A stretch of DNA of 64,000 bases from SAR324 cluster bacterium (GTDB taxonomy: Bacteria > SAR324 > NAC60-12): assembly GCA_014382365.1 (NCBI GenBank), contig JACNJW010000049.1:1-64000 (forward strand), in the 5' to 3' direction. How positions within the stretch are numbered: the first letter of the stretch is position 1; every line of letters begins with the position of its first letter. A program made the translations under genes and the position numbers. Under the pieces are notes generated by a model. The model had not been told where the DNA came from and did no database searches. It saw nothing but the letters and a program-made list of their open reading frames with translations. Below, piece after piece: positions 26,891 to 35,302 of this stretch.

Positions 26891-27289
26891 TCAGTTGTTA
26901 AAGGGGATGACTGCAGTTGCTTCAATTTCAACCTTTGCTTTATCTTCCATCAGAGCAGTGACCTCTACAACAGACATAACTGGGTAATGTCGACCAATTT
27001 CTTCTCTATATTTTTGTCCTAATGCTTTCAATGATGCCAGGTATTCTTTTTTGGTGGTAATAAACCATGTCAATCTGGTAATGTGTTCTGCACTTGCATT
27101 TGCTGCACTAAGGATGGTCATGATATTGCGCAGAGCTTGTCCGGCCTGATCTGCAAAATCATCACTCTGGAAAGTACAAGTTTCGTCCCAGCCAATTTGT
27201 CCAGCAACAAAAATTTGACTGCCTGTAGTTAAAATTGCTTGTGAGTAACCCTTTGGAGTTTTCCAGCCTTCCGGAAGTATGTACTGCAT
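26891..27289 (-). CDS. RidA/YjgF-family protein (Arg-less), second copy
   Basis: 132 residues from the ATG at 27287-27289. The open frame extends to 27331, but MQYILPEGWKTPKGYSQ aligns with the start of the other RidA-like protein at 6644-7039, which fixes this start. The position of the canonical RidA arginine is again methionine (YPVMSVVEVTAL). It lies in the 2-aminobenzoyl-CoA-type operon, where a reactive 2-enamine/imine CoA ester could form, so a housekeeping role on such intermediates is plausible. The absence of the arginine argues for a different chemistry or a binding role. Confidence 0.82.
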   Translation of the reverse strand: MQYILPEGWKTPKGYSQAILTTGSQIFVAGQIGWDETCTFQSDDFADQAGQALRNIMTILSAANASAEHITRLTWFITTKKEYLASLKALGQKYREEIGRHYPVMSVVEVTALMEDKAKVEIEATAVIPFNN

Positions 27290-27442
27290 ATTATAATTTG
27301 TAAATTTTAATGTTAAAAAATTGTGAGTCAAAACAAATTAACTCATTAAAACGAAGTATTTCTGTCTTGCTAAGATTTACTTTTGAATCTTCAGCAATAA
27401 TTGCCAGGTTGTTTTAAACCTTAGTATCCAGCAATGTTATAC

Positions 27443-27940
27443 TCAACTGCCAGAATTCAATTTGACAGTGTTCTGGAGCACCTCTTTCAATCTGTTCAGT
27501 GAATTTACTAATTGGTTGATTTCAGCTATTTCCAAATCTTGTAATAGATTGCATAACCATGATTCATGTTCAGCCACCATTTTTTGAAAAAAATCACTTC
27601 CTTTGTCTGTTAACTGCACCAACTGTACTCTACCATCAACTGGAGATCTTGTATGTACAACAATTCCTGCCAGTACCATTTTGTTTACCAGCCAGGTTAC
27701 ATTACCATTTGTTACAATCATTTTTTCAGAAAGCTCTGATTTAGTAAGCGCCTCATTTGCTTGATCTAACACAGAGAGCAGATCGAATTGTGTTATAGTA
27801 ATTCCAAAATTTTTATGTAGTTTTGTGCGTAGGTGACGTTCAATTTTTCCAGAGTTCTTTAATAAACCTAACCATAAACGTACGATTTGTTTTTTTTTAG
27901 AGTTCTGATTTGAACCAGTATGTTTAAATTTATTTTTCAT
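27443..27940 (-). CDS. MarR-family transcriptional regulator
   Basis: 165-residue winged-helix repressor. It has a basic N-terminal tail, then the MarR core with recognition region LTKSELSEKMIVTNGNVTWL and the wing RSPVDGRVQLVQLTDKG. It overlaps the upstream SDR gene by 1 bp, so it is co-transcribed with the monooxygenase fusion. MarR proteins in aromatic clusters commonly bind aryl-CoA or aromatic acids and autoregulate. It is one of only three DNA-binding regulators in the island and a candidate for recognising the AGTACTTATTT motif, which is unproven. Confidence 0.88.
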   Translation of the reverse strand: MKNKFKHTGSNQNSKKKQIVRLWLGLLKNSGKIERHLRTKLHKNFGITITQFDLLSVLDQANEALTKSELSEKMIVTNGNVTWLVNKMVLAGIVVHTRSPVDGRVQLVQLTDKGSDFFQKMVAEHESWLCNLLQDLEIAEINQLVNSLNRLKEVLQNTVKLNSGS

Positions 27941-28704
27941 TACATAACCTCCCCACCTGCAACAGGAACAGCTTGTCCTGTAATAGATTTAGAGTCGTGT
28001 TGACAGAGCCAGAATACTGTATTGGCGATTTCTTCAGGTTGAACAAAGCGTTTTTGAGGATTGTTTTGCAGCAGTTGCATTTGAACTTCAGCTTTGGTGT
28101 AGTTAGTCTTTTGGAAAATATTTTCAATTGCAGCTTCAGTCAGGGCAGTCTCTGTATAACCTGGACAAACAGCATTGACCGTAATTCCGTCAAGGGCGGT
28201 CTCAAGTGCTAATGCGCGAGTCAGACCAATAACACCATGTTTAGCTGCACAATAGGCTGAAACATAAGCGTAGCCTTTTAACCCTGCTGTACTGGCAATG
28301 TTGATGATACGACCCCATTTTTGTTTTCTCATCGAAGGAAGACAAGCCTGAGTGCAGTTAAAAACACCGTTTAAATTGACAGCAAGCATCGTGTTCCAAT
28401 CTTCAAGACCCATTTTATGAAACGGTACAGAAATAGCGTTTCCGGCATTATTTATTAGAATATCAACTGTACCATGATTAGCAACAGCCTTTGCAAAGCC
28501 TTGTTCTACCTGATCAAGATCAGTGACATCTACAGACACAGCAAATGCCTGTTTTATTGTTTTTACTTTTTCCTGCAACCTGTCAAGTTTCCTCCCCATA
28601 ATCGTTATTCGAGTTCCTTTTTCTGCCAGAGCATCAGTAATAGCTGCTCCAATACCGCTTCCTCCTCCGGTTATGACGACGTGTTTTTCTTGCAGTGTTT
28701 CCAT
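27940..28704 (-). CDS. Short-chain dehydrogenase/reductase (3-hydroxyacyl-CoA type)
   Basis: NAD(P)-dependent SDR, 254 residues. Cofactor motif TGGGSGIG is near residue 12, NNAG follows at about residue 87, catalytic Ser in INIAST and YxxxK as YCAAK. The sequence is of the 3-hydroxybutyrate dehydrogenase/FabG-like kind. It sits between the 2-aminobenzoyl-CoA monooxygenase/reductase-like gene and marR with 1-bp overlaps on both sides. It would oxidise a 3-hydroxyacyl-CoA, or reduce/oxidise a ring hydroxyl of the dearomatised product. Its substrate is inferred from location. Confidence 0.85.
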   Translation of the reverse strand: METLQEKHVVITGGGSGIGAAITDALAEKGTRITIMGRKLDRLQEKVKTIKQAFAVSVDVTDLDQVEQGFAKAVANHGTVDILINNAGNAISVPFHKMGLEDWNTMLAVNLNGVFNCTQACLPSMRKQKWGRIINIASTAGLKGYAYVSAYCAAKHGVIGLTRALALETALDGITVNAVCPGYTETALTEAAIENIFQKTNYTKAEVQMQLLQNNPQKRFVQPEEIANTVFWLCQHDSKSITGQAVPVAGGEVM

Positions 28705-30983
28705 TAAATTAGTGATTCTATTTCCAAGGCACGTTGTGTATTGATTTCCAACTGTTTCTTTCCTGCAAGATACTGAACCGGCCAGGCCTGATCAAGATAG
28801 CTATGTCGTGCTGCTGCATGTAAGGTCCAGTAAGGATTACTTAAATGCGGACGTGCAAGGCAGCACAAATCTGCTCTTCCGGCTGCAATGATGGAATTGA
28901 CGTGGTCGGTTTCAAATATTGCTCCAACAGCAATTGTTGGTACATGTCCTTCATTTCTTATACGGTCCGAAAAAGGTGTTTGAAACATACGTCCATAGAC
29001 AGGTTTTTCATTGATATTAGTTTGACCGGATGAGACATTAATAATGTCTGCACCAGCATCGTAGAACATTTTGGCAACCAAAACTGCTTCATTGTCATCA
29101 ATACCTCCTTCTACCCAGTCGTGTGCAGAGATTCTTACTGAGATTGGCTTTTGTTCAGGCCAGACAGCGCGAATTGCTGCAAAAACTTCCAGTGGAAAGC
29201 GCATCCTGTTGGTTAAACTTCCTCCATATTCGTCCGTACGTTTGTTGGAAAGAGGTGTAATGAATGATGAAAAGAGGTATCCATGTCCGCAGTGAAATTC
29301 AAGCATATCAAAATCACATTCTTCTGCCATTTGAGCAGATGCTACGAATTGCTGTTGAATTTCCTGCATCTCTACTTTGCCTAGTTCATGTGGGATTTGA
29401 TCTTTATAGGGTGCTGCAGAAGGGCCGACGACTGGCCAACCATGTTCCAAAGCCATATCCTGACCTTCCCACAGTATTTTTGTAGAACCCTTAGGTCCGG
29501 CATGTCCTAATTGTAAAGCAATTTTGGCCTGACTTTGCTGATGCACAAAACCAACAATCCTTTTCCAGCCATTTTGATGCTCTTGATTATACATGCCAGC
29601 ACAACCGGGTGTTATGCGGGCCTCTTCTGAGACATGTGTCATTTCTGTAATAATTAAACCGGCACCTCCTATTGCACGGGATCCATAATGTACAAGGTGG
29701 AAATCATCAACCAGACCATTTTTAGAACTGTACATTGCCATTGGTGAAACAACAACACGGTTGACAAGATTCATTTTTCTCAGCTGAAATGGAGTAAACA
29801 TTGGGGCAATAGGTGTTGGTGATGTTTTGCCGGTAGCATTTTTTGCAAATTCAGATTCCATACTCTCGAGCCAGCCTTTATCACGCAGACGCAGATTTTC
29901 ATGACTTACTCGTTGACTTCTGGTAAGTAGACTGTAAGTAAACTGAGTAGTGGAAAAATTAGTATATCGGGGTAGATTTTCAAACCAGGCAGTACTGTTT
30001 CTGGCTGCATTTTGCAGTCGGAACACTTCAATTTCACGCTCTTCCTGGTATTTTTTGAAGGCATTTTGCAAATCAGTTTTCTGGTTGATGCACTCTGCAA
30101 GGCAGATACCGTCTTCAAATGCGAGCTTTGTCCCTGAACCTATTGAAAAATGTGCTGTGTGTACTGCATCTCCTAAAAGAACTATGTTTTTGTGATACCA
30201 GTGCTTGCAGGTTACTCTGGGGAAATTCATCCAGACTGAAGAACCTCGGAGATGCTTTGCATTTTCCATGAGAGAATTACCATCCAGATAATCGGCAAAC
30301 AGATTTTCACAGTAAGCAATGGCTGCTTCCTTGCTCATCTTATCAAAGCCAAGAGCGCTCCAAGTTTCAGGTTCACACTCAACGATAAAAGTACTTAAAT
30401 CTGCTGAAAAACGATATGCATGCGCCCAAATCCATCCTTTATCTGTCTTGATGATAATAAAAGTAAAGGCTTCAAATAATTTGTGGGTTCCAAGCCAGAT
30501 AAATTTATTTCGGCGTTGATCAATATCAGGTTGGAAATATGCTTCGTGTTGTGTGCGGATTTTGCTGTTAATACCATCAGAGGCAACCACAAGATCATAA
30601 TCTTCAAAAGAATCAGAATTGTCTATTTGTGATTCAAAAACCTGCTTGATGCCTAATTCGGCGGCACGTTCCTGTAAAATAGACAATAAACGCAAGCGGC
30701 CGATACCAATAAATCCGTGTCCTCCTGACCTGATGACTTCTCCGTGTATGTGTACATCGATGTCATCCCAATAGGCAAAACTGCGGCGGATTGTTTCAGC
30801 ACTTTCCGGATCATTGGCCTGAAGATTCTCCAGAGTTTGATCAGAGAAAACTATCCCCCAGCCGAATGTGTCATGCGGTTTGTTTTGTTCCAGTACTGTA
30901 ATATCATACTCAGGATTTCTTATTTTCATCGAAATGGCAAAGTAGAGCCCTCCCGGACCTCCGCCAATACAAACTATTTTCAT
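28704..30983 (-). CDS. Bifunctional 2-aminobenzoyl-CoA / salicylyl-CoA-type monooxygenase-reductase
   Basis: 759-residue fusion. Residues 1 to about 375 are a flavin aromatic hydroxylase: FAD loop GGGPGGLYFA at residues 7-16 and GDAVHTAHFSIGSGTKLAFE around 270. From about 390 (MFTPFQLRKMNLVNRVVVSP) to the end is an Old Yellow Enzyme-type FMN reductase, with HCGHGYLFSSFITPLSNKRT as its active-site stretch. The same architecture is known for 2-aminobenzoyl-CoA monooxygenase/reductase of Azoarcus evansii and for salicylyl-CoA 5-hydroxylases. It hydroxylates and reduces the aryl-CoA ring. First gene of an operon SDR-marR-ridA-like-hydratase-dehydrogenase. The neighbouring RidA-like gene favours the amino substrate. 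Confidence 0.85.
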   Translation of the reverse strand: MKIVCIGGGPGGLYFAISMKIRNPEYDITVLEQNKPHDTFGWGIVFSDQTLENLQANDPESAETIRRSFAYWDDIDVHIHGEVIRSGGHGFIGIGRLRLLSILQERAAELGIKQVFESQIDNSDSFEDYDLVVASDGINSKIRTQHEAYFQPDIDQRRNKFIWLGTHKLFEAFTFIIIKTDKGWIWAHAYRFSADLSTFIVECEPETWSALGFDKMSKEAAIAYCENLFADYLDGNSLMENAKHLRGSSVWMNFPRVTCKHWYHKNIVLLGDAVHTAHFSIGSGTKLAFEDGICLAECINQKTDLQNAFKKYQEEREIEVFRLQNAARNSTAWFENLPRYTNFSTTQFTYSLLTRSQRVSHENLRLRDKGWLESMESEFAKNATGKTSPTPIAPMFTPFQLRKMNLVNRVVVSPMAMYSSKNGLVDDFHLVHYGSRAIGGAGLIITEMTHVSEEARITPGCAGMYNQEHQNGWKRIVGFVHQQSQAKIALQLGHAGPKGSTKILWEGQDMALEHGWPVVGPSAAPYKDQIPHELGKVEMQEIQQQFVASAQMAEECDFDMLEFHCGHGYLFSSFITPLSNKRTDEYGGSLTNRMRFPLEVFAAIRAVWPEQKPISVRISAHDWVEGGIDDNEAVLVAKMFYDAGADIINVSSGQTNINEKPVYGRMFQTPFSDRIRNEGHVPTIAVGAIFETDHVNSIIAAGRADLCCLARPHLSNPYWTLHAAARHSYLDQAWPVQYLAGKKQLEINTQRALEIESLI

Positions 30984-31508
30984 TACATTTATCCGTATAT
31001 CTGTGGTTAAAATTTAATTAATTATGCTCTCAGTATTTTCTGCAATTATAAGTTAATCTTAGTGCCTTCTGCTTTCAGTGATTTACGAATTGAGTATGTT
31101 TAGCAGGCAAAAAATATGACTGCAAATATTACGTGTGCGCCATCAGTCAGTACTAACGAAAAATCATACAAAAAATTGAATATAATAACTATTTGTGATT
31201 ATATGCTATGAATTATGCTGCTGTTTTTAATAGTACTGTAATCCTAATCAACTGGTAGACCCAGCAACGTGTGATAGTATACTTTCGGATTATTGGATTG
31301 TCAATAAATATTTTAAATTTAAAATAAAATTATCGCAATGATCTAAACTCTACAAATAATTTATGTGGTGAAAAATTAATTAAGTAAAATAATCTTGCGT
31401 TTAATAGACCTTTTTAAGGAAAATGCGGGTATTGTTTATTTTGTCAGGTTTATTTATATTTAATAAATTTGAAAGCAGATCTTTTATACATCAGAATTGG
31501 AGGAACTC
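30984..31508. other. Divergent intergenic region between the aminobenzoyl-CoA and AOR operons
   Basis: No gene seen. AT-rich. It contains an 18-bp perfect palindrome, TATTTTAAATTTAAAATA at 31309-31326, and two AGTACT cores (31149-31154, 31232-31237) reminiscent of the benzoyl-CoA promoter motif but without its flanks. No TGGCAC-N5-TTGC-type sigma-54 promoter was found by eye, although a sigma-54 activator is encoded downstream. Confidence 0.4.
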
Positions 31509-32999
31509 ATGTCGGTTAGTGTTGAAGAAACAATAAAATCAATTGGAATGAAAGATTCCTCTTTATTCAGGCAGCAGGTTTATATTAATGGGGAATGGTC
31601 TGATGCAGACAGCGGAGAAACTACAGAAATAACTAATCCAGCAAACGGGAAGGTATTAGGTACTGTACCGAACTGCGGAGCCTCTGAGGCCAAACGTGCA
31701 ATTGAAGCAGCCAATGCTGCCTGGCCGGAATGGCGTTCAAAAACTGCTAAAGAACGTGCTGTTATCATGCGTCGCTGGTATGAGCTGATGCTGGAGAATC
31801 AAGAGGATCTTGCTCGCTTGATGACTGCGGAACAGGGGAAACCTTTGTCAGAGTCACGAGGGGAAATTGCTTATGCGGCCAGTTTTATTGAATGGTTTGG
31901 AGAAGAAGGAAAACGCTTATATGGAGATACAATTCCGGCACATGCCCCAGATAAACGAATTGTAGTAATAAAGCAGCCGATTGGAGTTACTGTTGCAATC
32001 ACCCCCTGGAATTTTCCTGCAGCCATGATTACCAGAAAAGCTGCACCGGCATTGGCGGCAGGATGTCCGATGGTTATAAAGCCGGCACCAGATACACCAT
32101 TTTCTGCTTTTGCTCTTTGTGAGTTGGCAGAACGTGCTGGAGTACCAGCAGGTATTCTTAGTACAGTTACAGGAGATGCAGTAGGCATAGGTAGTGAATT
32201 TACCGGAAATCCGATTGTCAGGAAATTAAGTTTTACGGGTTCAACCGGAGTTGGCAAACTGCTGATGAAACAATGTTCTGGAACTGTAAAGAAACTTGCA
32301 CTTGAACTGGGTGGAAATGCGCCTTTTATTGTGTTTGACGATGCAGATCTTAGAGCGGCTCTGCCTGGTGCAATGGCAAGTAAGTTCAGAAATGCAGGAC
32401 AGACCTGCGTGTGTGCAAACAGGATAATGGTGCAGAGTAAGGTTTATGATCAATTTACGGAAATGCTGGCTAAGGCAGCACAAGACTTAAAGGTTGCAGA
32501 CGGTTTTGAAGATGGAGCAGAACAGGGGCCGTTGATTAATGAAGCAGCAATCACAAAAATTGAAAGTCATGTTGAGGATGCTCTTGCCAAAGGTGCAAAG
32601 TTACTTGCAGGTGGTCATCGACACAAACTTGGTGGAACCTTTTTTGAGCCAACAGTACTATCCGGAGTAACAACAGATATGCTGGTTGCCAAAGAAGAAA
32701 CTTTTGGACCAATGGCACCTGTTTTTAAATTTGAGACTGAAGAAGAGGCCATCGCCCTGGCAAATGATACCGAATTTGGTTTGGCTGCCTATTTTTATAG
32801 TCGAGATATTGGCCGAATATGGAGAGTCTCGGAAGCCCTTGAATATGGAATTGTTGGTGTAAATGAAGGAATAATTTCCACTGAAGTAGCTCCTTTTGGC
32901 GGAGTCAAAGAATCCGGAACAGGGCGTGAAGGTTCTAAATACGGAATCGAAGATTACCTGGAATTAAAGTATATTTGCATGGGTGGTATTAACAGCTAA
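31509..32999 (+). CDS. NAD(P)-dependent aldehyde dehydrogenase (succinate-semialdehyde dehydrogenase-like)
   Basis: 496 residues from the ATG at 31509, which has a GGAGG ribosome site 6 bases before it. An apparent upstream TTG start at 31497 overlaps that site and is rejected. ALDH landmarks are PWNFPAAMITRKAAPALAAG, FTGSTGVGK, the catalytic Glu in LELGGNAPF and catalytic Cys in GQTCVCANR. GabD-like overall. It heads the operon with the MoaD-like gene and aldehyde:ferredoxin oxidoreductase. It could oxidise succinate semialdehyde, or stand in for the missing BoxD (3,4-dehydroadipyl-CoA semialdehyde dehydrogenase). The substrate is unproven. Confidence 0.82.
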   Translation: MSVSVEETIKSIGMKDSSLFRQQVYINGEWSDADSGETTEITNPANGKVLGTVPNCGASEAKRAIEAANAAWPEWRSKTAKERAVIMRRWYELMLENQEDLARLMTAEQGKPLSESRGEIAYAASFIEWFGEEGKRLYGDTIPAHAPDKRIVVIKQPIGVTVAITPWNFPAAMITRKAAPALAAGCPMVIKPAPDTPFSAFALCELAERAGVPAGILSTVTGDAVGIGSEFTGNPIVRKLSFTGSTGVGKLLMKQCSGTVKKLALELGGNAPFIVFDDADLRAALPGAMASKFRNAGQTCVCANRIMVQSKVYDQFTEMLAKAAQDLKVADGFEDGAEQGPLINEAAITKIESHVEDALAKGAKLLAGGHRHKLGGTFFEPTVLSGVTTDMLVAKEETFGPMAPVFKFETEEEAIALANDTEFGLAAYFYSRDIGRIWRVSEALEYGIVGVNEGIISTEVAPFGGVKESGTGREGSKYGIEDYLELKYICMGGINS

Positions 33000-33045
33000 A
33001 CTCAGTCAATACTAATTTAAGAGAATACTCGGAAGAGGAAATTGC

Positions 33046-33279
33046 GTGCAGATAAATCTTGAATTAATGGGGCCTCTGGTAGACTATCTACCTGACTCAG
33101 AGTGTGGGCAGACAAAAATGTCACTCAATGATGAAAGTACAATTGCCGATTTGCTGAGTCTGCTGAAAATAAAACAAAGAGTTGCGGTAGCAGTAAACGG
33201 TGAGCAGGAAAAAGAAATGAAAGATTTGCTGAAAGATGGTGATAACGTCATGGTTTTTACCAACGTCAGCGGAGGATAG
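33046..33279 (+). CDS. MoaD/ThiS-family sulfur carrier protein
   Basis: 77-residue beta-grasp protein from a GTG start with a GAAGAGGAA ribosome site. It ends in NVSGG, the diglycine tail that is adenylated and thiocarboxylated in molybdopterin or thiamine sulfur transfer. It lies 36 bp before the aldehyde:ferredoxin oxidoreductase. AOR clusters often carry their own MoaD-like protein for tungsten-pterin assembly, and the same role is inferred here. Confidence 0.82.
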   Translation: MQINLELMGPLVDYLPDSECGQTKMSLNDESTIADLLSLLKIKQRVAVAVNGEQEKEMKDLLKDGDNVMVFTNVSGG

Positions 33280-33315
33280 TTTTAAAATATTAATAATCAA
33301 CTATAAGGAGAAGTT

Positions 33316-35256
33316 ATGCCTAAAGGCTATACCGGAAAAATATTACATGTGAATTTGACTCAGGGTGAACTGATAATTGAAGAACCTGAGGAACAATTTT
33401 ATCGGACCTATATGGGAGGCAGTGCCTTGGGAATGCATTATGTGCTGAAGGAAACTTCTGCAGGTGTGGATGCCTTAAGTCCGGAAAATGTACTGGCCTT
33501 GTGTACAGGAGTGGTTACTGGAACACCTATCTCCGGTCAAAGCCGCTTAACTGCTGTTGCAAAATCACCACTGACCGGCTGCATTGGAGATTCGCAGGGT
33601 GGAGGATTTTTTCCTGCACAAATGAAATTTTCAGGATTTGATGCAGTAATCATCAAAGGTAAATCTCCTAAACCGGTTTTTTTGTGGCTGCATAATGGCG
33701 AAGCTGAATTACGTGATGCTGCACATTTATGGGGACTGACTACTGGTGATGCAGAAGACAAGCTCAAAGAAGAACTGGATGACAAGCGCATTGAAGTCCT
33801 GCAGATAGGTCCGGCAGGAGAAAATCTTGTAAATTATGCTGCACTGATCAGTATGAGCAACAGGGCCAATGGACGAACAGGAATGGGTGCAGTGATGGGT
33901 TCAAAAAACCTCAAAGCAGTTGTGGTTAGAGGCAAGCAGAAACCTGAAATTGCAGACCCTGACACATTTAAAGAACTGCAAAAGTGGGGTACTGCCAACC
34001 TCGAGGCCACAGGCATGGACGGTTTTGGAAAATATGGGACACCGAGTGTTACCACACCTCAGGACAAAGTGGGGGGACTGCCAACCTATAATTTTAACAG
34101 TGGAACTTTTGATCAGGCTGCTGAAATAGATGGAGTCAAGTTATATAAAGAGCGTTTACGTGGTCATGAAAGAGATGAACAGAATCGTTTTGGCAGGGAT
34201 ACTTGTTTCAGTTGTACAGTAAAATGTAAACGTGTGACACAAATCGATGAAGGGCCTTATAAAACTGAGGCAAAATACGGAGGCCCTGAATACGAAACAA
34301 TTGCAACATTTGGAAGTTATTGTGGAGTCAGCGAGATGGATGCCATTATCCGTGCCAATGCATTGTGTAACATGTACGGTATGGATACGATTACCTGTGG
34401 TGCCACAATTGCCTGGGCCATGGAATGTTGGGCTGAAGGTAAGTTGTCAGCAGAAGATACCGGCGGCATTGAACTGGTTTACGGAAATGCAGAAGCAATG
34501 GTGCAAATGACAGAAATGATTGCTAAATGTGAGGGCTTTGGAAAAATACTCGCCAAAGGTTCACGTAAAGCAGCCGAAATTATTGGTCGCGGAACGGAGG
34601 AATATTTGATTACGTGTAAAGGTCAGGAAGCTCCGGCTCACATGCCGCAGGTTAAACGAAGTCTCGGTATTGTTTATGCTGTCAATCCTTTTGGGGCAGA
34701 TCATGAGTCCAGCGAACATGATGGCTCATACAAGGCCTTTCCAGAGAGGATGGAATATATTGGTCTGACGAAACCACAGGAAAAACTTGCGTTGAATAAA
34801 GAAATGATGCGTTTTGCAATGGTCACCCAGCATTTATTTAGTGCGATCGACAGTCTTTCAGTGTGTTCTTTTATTTATGGTCCTGCGTGGCAACTTTATG
34901 GTGCGGATAAGCTGGTGGAAGTGGTTAATGCTGTCACCGGATGGGATGTTGATATTGAAGAATTATTAGAGGTCGGTGAGCGTCGTCTCAATATGCTGAG
35001 AGCTTTTAATTCACGTGAAGGTATTGGCCGTGAGTCTGATACACTACCCAAAAAGATGTTTAAACGTCCATTAGAAGGCGGCAGGTCAGATGGATATGCC
35101 TTGGATGAAGAAGAGTGGGAAAGAGCACTTGAAGATTATTATCGTCTCTGCGAATGGGATGTAGAGACAGGGCATCCTTCACTAAAGAAGATGGAATCAC
35201 TTGGTCTGGGCTGGGTAGTTGCTGAGAATGAAGCACTCTCACAAGTTGTTAGCTGA
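33316..35256 (+). CDS. aor: Tungsten-type aldehyde:ferredoxin oxidoreductase
   Basis: AOR-family enzyme, 646 residues, near the usual size. An AAGGAGAAG ribosome site precedes the ATG. The N-terminal domain (GKILHVNLTQGEL, YMGGSALGMHY) binds the bis-pterin cofactor. The [4Fe-4S] ligands are CFSCTVKC (about 295-302) and a distant Cys in LSVCSFIYG. It oxidises an aldehyde to the acid while reducing ferredoxin. Benzaldehyde or phenylacetaldehyde are the usual substrates in aromatic degraders. Partner subunits of the Aromatoleum type (ferredoxin-like and FAD subunits) are absent, so it resembles the simple archaeal form. BamB-type benzoyl-CoA reductase is a family member but no Bam partners are here. 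Confidence 0.87.
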   Translation: MPKGYTGKILHVNLTQGELIIEEPEEQFYRTYMGGSALGMHYVLKETSAGVDALSPENVLALCTGVVTGTPISGQSRLTAVAKSPLTGCIGDSQGGGFFPAQMKFSGFDAVIIKGKSPKPVFLWLHNGEAELRDAAHLWGLTTGDAEDKLKEELDDKRIEVLQIGPAGENLVNYAALISMSNRANGRTGMGAVMGSKNLKAVVVRGKQKPEIADPDTFKELQKWGTANLEATGMDGFGKYGTPSVTTPQDKVGGLPTYNFNSGTFDQAAEIDGVKLYKERLRGHERDEQNRFGRDTCFSCTVKCKRVTQIDEGPYKTEAKYGGPEYETIATFGSYCGVSEMDAIIRANALCNMYGMDTITCGATIAWAMECWAEGKLSAEDTGGIELVYGNAEAMVQMTEMIAKCEGFGKILAKGSRKAAEIIGRGTEEYLITCKGQEAPAHMPQVKRSLGIVYAVNPFGADHESSEHDGSYKAFPERMEYIGLTKPQEKLALNKEMMRFAMVTQHLFSAIDSLSVCSFIYGPAWQLYGADKLVEVVNAVTGWDVDIEELLEVGERRLNMLRAFNSREGIGRESDTLPKKMFKRPLEGGRSDGYALDEEEWERALEDYYRLCEWDVETGHPSLKKMESLGLGWVVAENEALSQVVS

Positions 35257-35302
35257 GACTGATAATCAGTTGGAATAATCAACAAACAAAACGGGTGAAT
35301 TT

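Noticed and set aside
31309..31326. 18-bp A/T palindrome as an operator
   Set aside because: Composed only of A and T in a very AT-rich gap. Such palindromes arise by chance, so no regulatory claim is made.
33316..35256. AOR-family protein as BamB of a class II benzoyl-CoA reductase
   Set aside because: No BamC-I partner genes are present and a complete class I enzyme is encoded. Kept only as a low-probability alternative.
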